From the NCBI GenBank assembly GCA_028278335.1, contig JANQEN010000032.1, positions 60,246 to 124,245 on the forward strand: 64,000 nt of DNA, given 5' to 3'. A program made the position numbers and the translations under genes. Position 1 is the first letter of the stretch; each line of letters opens with the position of its first letter. The stretch is from Chitinivibrionales bacterium. Lineage in GTDB: Bacteria; Fibrobacterota; Chitinivibrionia; Chitinivibrionales; JANQEN01. Of this stretch, positions 18,581 to 27,503 are shown piece by piece. Below the pieces are notes generated by a model. That model made no database searches. It was not told where the DNA came from and saw nothing but the letters and a program-made list of their open reading frames with translations.

Positions 18581-19177
18581 ATGCAGAAATCTGCAAAGGC
18601 ATTTGTATTTGTGGTTAGCTTCCTCTTGTTTCTCCAAATGGGATGCTGTCCAGAAAAGGCCACTTCATTGGCAGTACCGCTTCACCCGCAGGAGACTTCC
18701 TGGTGGTGTTGGGCTGCCAGCGCTCAAATGTGTATGGACTTTTTGGGTCATAACATTGCCCAATGTGTCCAGGCAAACAATCGTTTGGGTTTTGCTGACT
18801 GTTGTAACAACCCAACACCAGCTCACTGTATTCAAGGAGGATGGCCGGAATTCCCAAAGTATGACTTTTCTGCCGACCATACCACAGATGCAGCTCTTAG
18901 CTGGGATCAGGTAAAAAAGCAGATCTCACCCGGTGCATCACCCTGTCGCGGTACACCCTTCTGCTTTACCTGGCACTGGCCTGGGGGTAGCGGCCATGTA
19001 ATGGTTGCCATTGGATATAAAACCGAAGAGGGTGAGAACTTTGTTGAAGTCAATGACCCTGGTCCTCCAAATGTTGGTGACCACTACTGGATAACCTATG
19101 ACTACTATGTGGAACATCCAGGGCATCATACCCATTGGGATGATTACTATAACATCACCTACACAGGAGGTCCATAA
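18581..19177 (+). CDS. Secreted papain-like cysteine protease (AvrRpt2/C70- or C39-like)
   Basis: The ATG at 18581 follows a perfect AAGGAGGTG. The 198-residue product has a signal peptide and a possible lipobox (QMGC, Cys22). Papain-fold catalytic features are clear: Gln37 in HPQETSWWCWAAS, nucleophile Cys43, His139 in GGSGHVMVAIGY, and Asn158/Asp159 in VNDPGPP. Extra cysteines (about 62, 74-75, 83, 122, 128) suggest disulfides in an extracellular enzyme. Families with WWCWAA include bacterial AvrRpt2-like proteases. The next gene overlaps its stop by one base, so the pair is co-translated. The substrate is unknown. Confidence 0.85.
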   Translation: MQKSAKAFVFVVSFLLFLQMGCCPEKATSLAVPLHPQETSWWCWAASAQMCMDFLGHNIAQCVQANNRLGFADCCNNPTPAHCIQGGWPEFPKYDFSADHTTDAALSWDQVKKQISPGASPCRGTPFCFTWHWPGGSGHVMVAIGYKTEEGENFVEVNDPGPPNVGDHYWITYDYYVEHPGHHTHWDDYYNITYTGGP

Positions 19178-19830
19178 TGAAAAAATCTATCTTTTTCTGT
19201 TTACTTCTTTTCCTAATGAGCTTGAGTCTACCTCTTTCTGCACAAGAGAAGGGGGATAATTTACAGGAGGTAAAGCGTATCTCCCAGTTGGCCTTAAGCT
19301 CTTTTAGTAACTTAATTACGGAAAGCAACTTTAAGAAGTATGGTTTTGCCTCAACAAAGGATATTACCGTTGCGACAATTGGTGAACCGCTCAAGACCGT
19401 TATGATTCGCCTTGACGACCTGCAAAAGTTCGAGGAAAAAAGCGATCCCAAAGGCCTGCTTAAGAAGACTGATCACTTTCTCTGCCCAGTTGAAGTTGGC
19501 GAAGAGACCATGTCTTCGATCACGGTAGCAAAAATCAAGGGACAACTAAAGGCAGTTAAGTTTGGTGGATCAAATTTAATACAACAGGTGGCCAAAGAGC
19601 GTTTACAATCTGATAAAACAGAGGTGATGAAAAACTCTCCCTATTTTATATTAACTATCCCCGCATTCAATTTTAGAGCTCTTGCCTTTGAGAGTGAAGA
19701 GGAGTTAATGCTCACACCACTTTTTGCCCAACCGGCACTCGCTCTACCGGCTGGTGACATGATTACTATGACACAACTATTAGACGTACTTGTTCCTGCG
19801 GCAAAAGAGCATAATGGATTACCCCGTTAA
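19177..19830 (+). CDS. Secreted partner protein of the cysteine protease (217 aa, unknown)
   Basis: Its ATG shares the final base of the protease's TAA stop (TAATG), a sign of translational coupling. It begins with a signal peptide (residues 1-22) ending in LSAQEK. The rest is a soluble mixed alpha/beta protein without cysteines except in SLCPVEVG-type context, and with no recognised domain. A tight two-gene operon with a secreted protease suggests a propeptide-like inhibitor, chaperone or substrate. That is inference from context. An intrinsic terminator follows. Confidence 0.7.
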   Translation: MKKSIFFCLLLFLMSLSLPLSAQEKGDNLQEVKRISQLALSSFSNLITESNFKKYGFASTKDITVATIGEPLKTVMIRLDDLQKFEEKSDPKGLLKKTDHFLCPVEVGEETMSSITVAKIKGQLKAVKFGGSNLIQQVAKERLQSDKTEVMKNSPYFILTIPAFNFRALAFESEEELMLTPLFAQPALALPAGDMITMTQLLDVLVPAAKEHNGLPR

Positions 19831-19853
19831 TGTATCTATTTTTATTTAATCAA

Positions 19854-19898
19854 AGGCGACATAGATCAATTAAAAGGTTTGTGTCGCCTGTTTATTTT
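19854..19898 (+). terminator. Intrinsic terminator after the protease operon
   Basis: AGGCGACA (19854-19861) pairs with TGTCGCCT (19882-19889) across a 20-nt loop and is followed by GTTTATTTT. It ends the two-gene protease operon. Confidence 0.7.
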
Positions 19899-19986
19899 GC
19901 AAAAAGGGCATGACATAAATGGCCATGCCACACCATAAGCAATATTATAGCAACACATACTTCTATCTATAATTATAGGAAATAGT

Positions 19987-20457
19987 ATGAAATCACTCGT
20001 TGTGTACGACTCATTTTTTGGTAACACAGAAAAAATTGCCCAGGCAATTGCAGACGCACTTAAGGCAAAGGGTGATGTTACACTTTGTCGGATAGCAGAG
20101 CTTTCTTTAGACAGCTTACAATCAATAAACCTATTGGTAGTTGGATCACCGACCCGCGCCTTTAATCCCTCGAAGTCAACTACCACCTTTCTCAAATCGA
20201 TCCCATCTCGCCGGTTAGAGGGCATAAAAGTCGCAGCCTTTGATACCCGAATTGCTGTGGAGGACGTCAACCTTTGGTTTTTGACCATCATGGTTAAACT
20301 GTTTGGCTATGCTGCGGAAACTATTGGCAAACGGCTAATGCAAAAGGGAGGAACACCACTACTCGACCCAACAGGATTCTATGTCAAAGACTCAGAGGGC
20401 CCCCTCAAGAATGGCGAAATTGACCGAGCAAAAACATGGTTAATTAACAATCTTTAA
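19987..20457 (+). CDS. Flavodoxin family protein
   Basis: At 156 residues this is the usual flavodoxin length. The N terminus has the FMN phosphate-binding loop pattern (VVYDSFFGNTEKIAQAIADAL), and residues about 50-62 (LLVVGSPTRAFNPSKST) match the second flavin-contact loop region. It should bind FMN and act as a one- or two-electron carrier in the cytoplasm. It could also be a WrbA-like or flavodoxin-domain regulatory protein. The conserved aromatic residues flanking the flavin are not obvious, so the redox partner is unclear. It is transcribed alone, between a terminator and element I copy 2. Confidence 0.85.
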   Translation: MKSLVVYDSFFGNTEKIAQAIADALKAKGDVTLCRIAELSLDSLQSINLLVVGSPTRAFNPSKSTTTFLKSIPSRRLEGIKVAAFDTRIAVEDVNLWFLTIMVKLFGYAAETIGKRLMQKGGTPLLDPTGFYVKDSEGPLKNGEIDRAKTWLINNL

Positions 20458-20570
20458 AAATTGGAAATATTTTCAAGATAATTTTTTCAAAGTTTTACTG
20501 AGATGAAAGTAACGTATTTGAAGTCGCTTTATGTTACAAAAGGCTGGTTCTATTACAAGTCAACTTTTAA

Positions 20571-20711
20571 GGGGGAATCAGCAAGATCACCTGAGTACCT
20601 TTATTATCTGTTTGCCCATTAAATCAGGTTCACCGGATAGGTGAAACTGAGTTGATGGATGCAAGCAGTTAAAAGGGACGAAGGAAGCTTGCTGTAGGGG
20701 GATTTTCCCCC
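20571..20711 (+). ncRNA. Candidate structured RNA 'element I', copy 2
   Basis: Flanks are nearly identical to 1657-1795: GGGGGAATCAGCAAG at the start and GAAGGAAGCTTGCTGTA near the end. The apical stem has a different sequence but still pairs over 19 positions, with G-A mismatches at the same place and a GATA-like loop. CTGTTTGC (20608-20615) pairs with GCAAGCAG (20661-20668) using a G-U pair where copy 1 has a Watson-Crick pair. A GGGGG-ATTTT-CCCCC hairpin (20697-20711) and a T-rich run end it. It lies 113 nt after the flavodoxin gene and faces the 3' end of the EamA gene, so it is not a leader of either neighbour. Confidence 0.6.
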
Positions 20712-20751
20712 TGTAATTTTTATCAAATACATCATCAAATATATTTGAATA

Positions 20752-21654
20752 TCACACTCTTTTCGCTTTTACTCTAAAAACCCCAAACACCCCCAGAAGC
20801 ACTAAGGAAGCCCCAATTAATGTCCACCACGTTATGGGTTCCCGTAAAATCAGCCAACCAAGAAATACGGCAATAGCAGGATTGACATAGGCATAGGTTG
20901 CAACCAATGCAGTGGGTAATAATTTAAGAGCATACATATAAGCGGTAAAGGCACAGACGCCACCGGCAATAACAAGGTAAACCCAGGCAATCCATGCTTC
21001 CTTTCCAGGAGTAAGGGAAGGTTCCTTCATTAGGTAGGAAAGTATGAAAAATCCAACACAGCCCACCAACTGTTGATAGCCTGCACTTACTTGGGGAGGC
21101 AACGAAACCGGTTTGCGTACCAATAATATTGAGCCGCAAGCCCAAAAAAATGGAGCCAGTAAAAGAGCAATCATGGAAAGAAAGTCTGCCTTGGTTCCGG
21201 TTGTTAACGTTGGAATCGAAAGCACTAACAGTCCAGCAAATCCAGCAAGAAGTGAAACAATAAATCCGACAGTCGGCTTTCTTCTGTCAATTATTGATTC
21301 AATACAGGCGACCCAGAGGGGTAGAGTACCAACCAATAGTGCAGCGTATCCAGAATGGGCCCGTTGCTCGGCCCAATTGACCAAACCGTTACCGCCGATC
21401 CATAAAAAGAGTCCTGAAACAATCAGGGTTTTCCACTCCTGTGGTTTGGGCAATAGTCTTTTTTTAAAGAGAAATGCCCACACCAGTAATAGAACTCCAG
21501 AGGCAAGGGTTCGCGTAGCACCAAGCATAAAGGGAGGAAAACCGCTCCCCTCTCGCACTGCCACTCGTATGGCTAAATAGGTGCTCCCCCAAACAATATA
21601 AACAACAAATAAATTAAGCAACCCTGCCAGGGTGATCTCTTTTTTCTCTTCCAT
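20752..21654 (-). CDS. EamA/DMT-superfamily permease
   Basis: The 300-residue protein has ten hydrophobic segments in two EamA halves. The first half begins FVVYIVWGSTYLAIRVAVREG, a signature of YedA/RhtA-like exporters. The second half starts at about residue 155 (APFFWACGSILLVRK), and the end has a basic tail (RVKAKRV). It is probably an inner-membrane drug/metabolite exporter, with amino acids or small metabolites as likely substrates. It is a single-gene unit on the minus strand. The ATG follows AGGGATTATAAATAGC, a weak ribosome binding site. Confidence 0.88.
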   Translation of the reverse strand: MEEKKEITLAGLLNLFVVYIVWGSTYLAIRVAVREGSGFPPFMLGATRTLASGVLLLVWAFLFKKRLLPKPQEWKTLIVSGLFLWIGGNGLVNWAEQRAHSGYAALLVGTLPLWVACIESIIDRRKPTVGFIVSLLAGFAGLLVLSIPTLTTGTKADFLSMIALLLAPFFWACGSILLVRKPVSLPPQVSAGYQQLVGCVGFFILSYLMKEPSLTPGKEAWIAWVYLVIAGGVCAFTAYMYALKLLPTALVATYAYVNPAIAVFLGWLILREPITWWTLIGASLVLLGVFGVFRVKAKRV

Positions 21655-21737
21655 GCTATTTATAATCCCTATTATGCTACTTATTTAAAGGGGAAATATA
21701 CACCATGGAAAAATAGAGGAATCTCTTTCATGGTATC

Positions 21738-22184
21738 CTATAGACAGCCTCTATATCGAATTTGCATCACCTCAATAACCTTTTGGGCCAAATCCTGAGC
21801 AATATCAAGACTTTTAGCAAGCTCAGTAAGAAGCTTCTTCTCCTCTTCAACAACAACATCATCAGCCATGATCACATCAACAGCTACAGCAAAGGCAGTA
21901 GGACGTAGCTCCATGGGGAGTATATCAACCGCTGCATAGTAGAGTGCTTCAACGCCGGTTTCATTGATATACTTTTGCAATTTTTCAAGCATGGAACGAA
22001 GGGACTCAACGGAGTACTTTTCAAAAAGCTTCATTCTGTCAAGGACCATGCCAATAATTCTAAATTCCATGGAATGATGTATACCATCAATATTCATGGC
22101 AATAAGGGTAACAGCAGCAAAGGCCTCTTCCTGGGAGAGTTCAATTTTCTTTATATCATTTTCGTTTTTAATGAATAATGCCAT
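21738..22184 (-). CDS. TerB-like helical protein
   Basis: This 148-residue, almost entirely helical protein resembles the TerB/tellurite-resistance fold. It has a first acidic helix region with AFAAVTLIAMNIDGIHH and a later VAVDVIMADDVVVEEEKKLL, the paired acidic patches where TerB proteins bind metal. TerB-family proteins often work in stress or envelope-associated complexes. It lies about 100 nt from the 5' end of the FapA-like gene's downstream side on the same strand, so the two could share a transcript. No ter operon surrounds it. Confidence 0.75.
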   Translation of the reverse strand: MALFIKNENDIKKIELSQEEAFAAVTLIAMNIDGIHHSMEFRIIGMVLDRMKLFEKYSVESLRSMLEKLQKYINETGVEALYYAAVDILPMELRPTAFAVAVDVIMADDVVVEEEKKLLTELAKSLDIAQDLAQKVIEVMQIRYRGCL

Positions 22185-22285
22185 ACAATTTACCTGTCCT
22201 TTCAGAGGTGACTGTGGGGATCACGTAATGATTTCTATATTGTATCAAATTGTAATTCACTTTTCTATCTTAATCTAATCCATTA

Positions 22286-24295
22286 TCAGAATCCTGCAAG
22301 ATGGGACTTTTGTATGATCCCATCAAACACTTGAAAGAGCACTCGTTGAAGCATATCATGATTTTTATAGGTGTGATGGCCAATTTTGATTGTCACATTA
22401 GGGAAAATGGTTCCGATAATGGCTACATCTCCACTCTCTTCATTGAAGATTGCCTTGGCAACCTTGTTGTTTTTTTTATAGAGTTCGTTTTTAGTCTTTA
22501 ACGTATTTTGATTGTGTTCGACCTGTTGCTCAAGCATGTTATAGAGTTTCCCCTGGGAAGTATCCTCAACTCGATGATTGGAAAACATTTTTAGCCGCCT
22601 TTTCGTCCGACCAATCTCCTTTTTAAGCTCCCCTATCTCCGCTTGTAAATCATCCAATACGTGCTGGATAAAAAGATAGGTTCCACAGAGCACTATGGTT
22701 CTATTATTAAAGGTGTTACCAATATCGTAGGCCACAATACGATTACGCGCAACTGCAACACCTCCAATTAACCATGAGTTTTTATTCTCCAGTAAAATTT
22801 GATTGCCAGCATAGAGCTTGCCGTCCAAGGATTCACAGGCTATCATAATATCTTTTTTTGCAATTATTGTTTGATTCAACACGTACTTGACCACCACATC
22901 CTCGTTGGCTTTGATCCTGCCCCTGCCTTTGCCCACATATCCTTCATGGATTATAATGCAGCCGCCTGATTCGATTGTTGCATCTTCTACTGTACCCAAG
23001 ACATGGATGGTACCTTTACTCTTTACGGAAAAACCTGACTGAACATCACCTTTGACAACAATATCCCCATGATAGTCAATATTTCCGGAACTAAAATCAA
23101 CATTTTCCTCAACATAGAGGACCTCTTCAACAATCAATCGCTCCTGTTTTAAATAAACATGGCCCTTCTTTTTGGCGATAATAATCGTAGGATCTTCATT
23201 GCTAAGGCCCACATTTTTTCCGACTTTAACGGTGGCATCATTCCCAGTAGACGCATGGATGGGCAAACCATAAATATCCATTCCGTCAACACCCTTTGTC
23301 GGAGGAAGTAGTTTGACAATCGATTGTCCCTCTTCAACCATTTCAAAAGTATGAACGGCATAATAGTCGGCTCGTCCATCGAGCTTGATCTCCGGCTTTT
23401 GCGAAAAAGTGATATTGACAAGATGCTTGATCTTCCCATCCTTACCCGGTATTGGCGGTGTACCTTCGGCAATGATTAATCCATCAATCTTTTTGCACTC
23501 TTCATTAAGCTCAACAAGAGCCTTTTGTACAGCATCCACTTGGATGCCATGGATTATAGCATGATTCTTTAACAGATCCTTTACATCCTCTAAACTCACC
23601 TTTTTACCCTGGGGGCCAGAGGGCACCATAAACAAACGAGCGCTTAATTTGTCTTCGGCTATCTCTAAATGGGCAATACCATCTTCAACTATTGGCAAAA
23701 CAAAGGCATATTCTTCCTCTAAAACAAGAATACCGCTAAAGCAGGCAATGATAGTGTTGTTGGAGTCGTCGAGCATGAGGCCGGGACCTAATTTATCGTA
23801 TAGGTTTATCATCTCCGGTGTTTCTGCAATGTCACCCAAAACAGTGGTGCCCTGTTCTCCCTTTTTTCCTTGGGTGAATCTACCGACCACTTCATCATCC
23901 TTGACAAGATAGGGTTTATTTACATGTTCTAATAGCTTGGCATAGTGGACAACCGTATTTCCATCCAACTTAAGCTTATTGTTAAAATTCTTTTTACTAT
24001 AGGTAGCCACGGTAAACTGTAATTGTGGACTACATCCTTTTTGCGGGGATTTACCTATGGCAATAAGCTCATTGTCAACGAACTTCTCCTCCACAAGTTC
24101 TTTGACAATTGATTCGATACGATCATCCTGAATTCCATAGGTAACATGATTTTTCTCAAGAAGAGTCTGTATCTTTTTAGCTATACATTCAAGTGAAATC
24201 TCTTCATCATCGTTGAGATACCCCGAGACAAATGCCCTGATGTGATCTTCAGAAAAGGAGATCGAAAGGGAAAGATTATTCTCGGCAATATCCAT
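22286..24295 (-). CDS. FapA family protein (DUF342)
   Basis: At 669 residues it has the expected DUF342/FapA layout. The N-terminal alpha/beta segments are duplicated here (about 5-110 and 200-290). A Gly-rich right-handed beta-helix core follows (about 330-530, VEENVDFSSGNIDYHGDIVVKG-type turns). Then comes a long coiled coil (about 545-610) and a short C-terminal beta tail. FapA proteins are polymerising cytoplasmic or membrane-associated scaffolds whose role is poorly defined; some are linked to cell shape or signalling. The upstream 200 nt contain no gene. Evidence is fold-level pattern recognition. Confidence 0.85.
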   Translation of the reverse strand: MDIAENNLSLSISFSEDHIRAFVSGYLNDDEEISLECIAKKIQTLLEKNHVTYGIQDDRIESIVKELVEEKFVDNELIAIGKSPQKGCSPQLQFTVATYSKKNFNNKLKLDGNTVVHYAKLLEHVNKPYLVKDDEVVGRFTQGKKGEQGTTVLGDIAETPEMINLYDKLGPGLMLDDSNNTIIACFSGILVLEEEYAFVLPIVEDGIAHLEIAEDKLSARLFMVPSGPQGKKVSLEDVKDLLKNHAIIHGIQVDAVQKALVELNEECKKIDGLIIAEGTPPIPGKDGKIKHLVNITFSQKPEIKLDGRADYYAVHTFEMVEEGQSIVKLLPPTKGVDGMDIYGLPIHASTGNDATVKVGKNVGLSNEDPTIIIAKKKGHVYLKQERLIVEEVLYVEENVDFSSGNIDYHGDIVVKGDVQSGFSVKSKGTIHVLGTVEDATIESGGCIIIHEGYVGKGRGRIKANEDVVVKYVLNQTIIAKKDIMIACESLDGKLYAGNQILLENKNSWLIGGVAVARNRIVAYDIGNTFNNRTIVLCGTYLFIQHVLDDLQAEIGELKKEIGRTKRRLKMFSNHRVEDTSQGKLYNMLEQQVEHNQNTLKTKNELYKKNNKVAKAIFNEESGDVAIIGTIFPNVTIKIGHHTYKNHDMLQRVLFQVFDGIIQKSHLAGF

Positions 24296-24516
24296 AGAAC
24301 ACCAACGATTTAAGAAATAGTACGTTAAAGCAGCTATAGTTGTTTATACCATTATACAATTCACCCAAGCAAATGGATAAGGCAAAAAAATTGCCCTGCC
24401 ATTGGCGATTTTTGTATTATCTGGTTTATAGGAGGATTATGTATATTCATGGAGCATATGCTAGTGTCTGATGTTTTACATTTTCATCTTTTCTTAACTT
24501 AAAAGTGGGGCCACTG

Positions 24517-25989
24517 ATGACCAATTCCACCTCCTTATATCTCGGTGCAATATTTGTCTATCTCTTTGTTCTTGTGGGCATATCAATTTACAAGTCACGA
24601 CAGGTTAAAAATCAGGATGATTTTGCTGTGGCAGGAAGATCTCTCTCACCCTGGATTATGGTACTTACCATGCTTGCTGTGTGGATAGGCACCGGCTCGA
24701 TTGTAGGTAATGCAGGAAAAACTGCTGAAATTGGTATTGCCGCATGTCTATTACCTTTCGGGTCCTTCTGTGGTATGATTCTCCTCACCTTGATTGCCAC
24801 AAAGGCACGAAATATTGAAGTAACCTCAGTACCCCAATTGATTGGAAGACGTTTTGGACAAACCGCTCGCGTTCTTGCAGTTATTGCCCTCATCGCAGCT
24901 TATATGGTGATTGTCAGTTATCAATTTATGGCTGGCGGTTTTGTATTAGAGGTTATTACTGATAATCAATTATCCTCCGGTTGGGCTACGGTCATTGCAG
25001 CAATTTTTATTATCACTTTTACAGTACTGGCAGGACTCATGAGTCTTGCCTACACCGATATCATTACAGGAAGTATAATAATCGGTGCCCTGTTCATTGC
25101 CTTTCCTGTTCTTCTTTTTAAGGCTGGTGGTATTTCTGGTATGACAGAATCCTTTGCAGCCATGGGAAAGTCGAGCCATATGAAAATTGCCGGCGTTTAT
25201 TCGATTTTTGATGTTGTTAATTTTTTCCTTCCCGTTTTTCTTTTGGTAATGGGTGATGCCAATCAATACCAACGTATTTTTGCCAGCAAAAACGCAACGG
25301 GTGCTAAAAAGGCTGTCACTACGTTGATCTTTGTCTCCTTTATTATTGAATCTCTTATCATCTTATGTGCCTGGATTGCCAGTAGCATGACCCCTGAAGC
25401 GGAGAGTGGTAAGTACATCCTTATTTATGCAGCAAAACATTTTATGCCCATTGTTTTAGGTATGGTTTTTCTTATCTGTGTGGTGGGCATTATCTTTTCG
25501 ACGGCCAATTCATTTCTTTTAGTACCGGCAACAACCTTTGTACAGGATGTGTATCTTAACTTTATTAACCGCAAAATTGATCCAAACGATAAAAAGGTAG
25601 TGTGGATTAGCCGAGTAATCGTTGTGGTTTTTGGCTTGTGTGCTTTGGGAGTAGCCTTTTTATTCAAACAATCAACAACTGTTTTTGAGCGAGCCCTCTA
25701 TGCTTATACGATCTATGGCGCCTCAATTACACCGGTTGTTGTAGCTGCGCTCTTTTGGAAGCGGGCAACCAAGGCTGGTGCAATCACCTCTATTTTAGCT
25801 GGTAGTATTATCACCCTACTCTGGGGTGAATTTTTACGAGATTTCATAGGAAATAGTTTTCCCTTAATAGCCAAATTAGATGCAGTACTTCCGGCAATCT
25901 TCACCTCCGGTGTGTGCCTTGTAGTCATTAGCCTTTTTACAACCCAAGACAAAGAGAGAAGTGTAGAAAAAGACCAGGAAAATGAATAG
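24517..25989 (+). CDS. Sodium:solute symporter family transporter
   Basis: I prefer the ATG at 24517 to the GTG four codons earlier because the protein then starts directly with its first membrane helix. The product (490 residues) has about 13 hydrophobic segments. It shows the SSF signature region (DDFAVAGRSLSPWIMVLTMLA, then GDANQYQRIFASKNA). It should import a substrate with sodium. The closest types are proline, pantothenate or sugar symporters, but substrate-specific residues cannot be read here. A strong terminator follows at 26002, so it is a single-gene unit. Confidence 0.88.
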   Translation: MTNSTSLYLGAIFVYLFVLVGISIYKSRQVKNQDDFAVAGRSLSPWIMVLTMLAVWIGTGSIVGNAGKTAEIGIAACLLPFGSFCGMILLTLIATKARNIEVTSVPQLIGRRFGQTARVLAVIALIAAYMVIVSYQFMAGGFVLEVITDNQLSSGWATVIAAIFIITFTVLAGLMSLAYTDIITGSIIIGALFIAFPVLLFKAGGISGMTESFAAMGKSSHMKIAGVYSIFDVVNFFLPVFLLVMGDANQYQRIFASKNATGAKKAVTTLIFVSFIIESLIILCAWIASSMTPEAESGKYILIYAAKHFMPIVLGMVFLICVVGIIFSTANSFLLVPATTFVQDVYLNFINRKIDPNDKKVVWISRVIVVVFGLCALGVAFLFKQSTTVFERALYAYTIYGASITPVVVAALFWKRATKAGAITSILAGSIITLLWGEFLRDFIGNSFPLIAKLDAVLPAIFTSGVCLVVISLFTTQDKERSVEKDQENE

Positions 25990-26001
25990 ATTCTAGTACA
26001 T

Positions 26002-26043
26002 AAAAAACCTCAAGCATCTAAAAAAGGTGCTTGAGTTTTTTTT
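26002..26043 (+). terminator. Intrinsic terminator after the symporter
   Basis: CTCAAGCA (26009-26016) pairs with TGCTTGAG (26028-26035), preceded by an A-run and followed by eight T residues. It could act in both directions. Confidence 0.85.
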
Positions 26044-26112
26044 ACTGTTCGATTAAAGAAGAGTTTAAATACACACCAAATTTTAATAGTAGTTAAGCCA
26101 CTGGGAGTCACC

Positions 26113-27498
26113 ATGTTTTCAAAAGAGGTCTATACACAGAGAAGAGCTTTACTAAAAGAGCACTGTTCTGCAAAGGGCGTCCTACTTTTTTTAGGGAACG
26201 AGGAAAGCCCAATGAACTATGTTGACAATCCCTATCATTTTCGGCAGGATAGTACCTTTTTATACTTTTTTGGATTAGACAGCGCTGGACTTGCGGCAAC
26301 TATAGACTTGGATGAGGGAACTGCCTCCATCTTTGGTAATGATCTAACGGTAGATGACATTGTATGGATGGGTCCGCAACCAACCCTTGCTGAACGGGCA
26401 CAGTCTGTTGGAATAAGCAACACTGCACCACATTCTGATCTTTCAGATGTATTAAGTAAAGCTCAAAAGCTAAATAGACCAATCCACTTTCTTCCTCCCT
26501 ACCGTCCAGAAAATAGGCTTAAGCTTTACACACTTCTAAACATTGATCCCACCACCGCAGAAAAACAGGCATCAGTTGAATTTATCAAGGCTGTGGTAAA
26601 TCTAAGAAATTACAAATCACCAGAAGAAATCGTAGAAATTGAAAAAGCTGCCGACATCACGGTGGATATGCATCACACAGCAATGCAAATGATACAACCG
26701 GAGATGACAGAAGCCACTGTGGCAGCTGCAGTAAATGAAATTGCTGAAGCTGCCGGTGGCCACGTTGCTTTTCCAATCATTGCCACAAAAAATGGTCAAA
26801 CCTTGCACAACCATTATCATGGTAATGTGCTTAGGGAGGGAGATCTCTTCCTTCTGGATGCCGGTGCAGAAACACCAAGTCATTATGCTGCCGACATGTC
26901 AAGCACTATACCCATTTCGCCGACCTTTACAGAGAGGCAACGGGACATCTATCAGGTTGCCTTACAGGCCCATGAGAAAGCAGTCTCTCTTCTGCAACCG
27001 GGGATCACCAATAAAGAGGTACATATAGCTGCTTGTACTGCATTAGTCGAAGGCCTAAAAGAGTTGGGTTTTATGAAAGGAGATCCAAAGGAAGCAGTGG
27101 CGCAGGGAGCACATGCACTCTTCTTCCCCTGTGGAACTGGTCATATGATGGGCTTGGATGTTCATGACATGGAGGACTTGGGTGAGCAGTATGTTGGTTA
27201 TGATGGCGAAAAGAAGAGTACGCAATTTGGGCTCAAATCACTGCGTCTTGCTAGAAAATTGGAGCCCGGGTTTGTACTTACCATTGAACCGGGAATCTAT
27301 TTTATCCCCCAACTCATTGAGGCGTGGCAATCTCAAAAACGATTTGCTTCTTTTCTCAATTATGATAGAATTGAATTATATAAGGATTTCGGTGGTGTAA
27401 GAAATGAGGAGGATTTTCTTATAACCGAACAGGGGGCCAGACTCCTAGGAAAGCCATTGGCAAAAACGATTGATGAAGTTGAAGCGCTACGTCGGTAA
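26113..27498 (+). CDS. pepP: X-Pro aminopeptidase (M24, PepP-like), paralogue 1
   Basis: The ATG has GGGAG 6 nt upstream. Residues 1-165 form the aminopeptidase P N-terminal domain (PYHFRQDSTFLYFFGLD). Residues about 175-445 form the pita-bread M24 domain. Metal ligands are visible: Asp in LLDAGAET, Asp in ADMSSTIP, His in GTGHMMGLDVHDME, Glu in TIEPGIYF and the last Glu in GVRNEEDF. The enzyme removes an N-terminal residue preceding proline in the cytoplasm and binds two Mn-type metals. A second copy lies tail-to-tail immediately downstream, with only 5 nt between stops. Confidence 0.93.
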   Translation: MFSKEVYTQRRALLKEHCSAKGVLLFLGNEESPMNYVDNPYHFRQDSTFLYFFGLDSAGLAATIDLDEGTASIFGNDLTVDDIVWMGPQPTLAERAQSVGISNTAPHSDLSDVLSKAQKLNRPIHFLPPYRPENRLKLYTLLNIDPTTAEKQASVEFIKAVVNLRNYKSPEEIVEIEKAADITVDMHHTAMQMIQPEMTEATVAAAVNEIAEAAGGHVAFPIIATKNGQTLHNHYHGNVLREGDLFLLDAGAETPSHYAADMSSTIPISPTFTERQRDIYQVALQAHEKAVSLLQPGITNKEVHIAACTALVEGLKELGFMKGDPKEAVAQGAHALFFPCGTGHMMGLDVHDMEDLGEQYVGYDGEKKSTQFGLKSLRLARKLEPGFVLTIEPGIYFIPQLIEAWQSQKRFASFLNYDRIELYKDFGGVRNEEDFLITEQGARLLGKPLAKTIDEVEALRR

Positions 27499-27503
27499 TG
27501 GTT

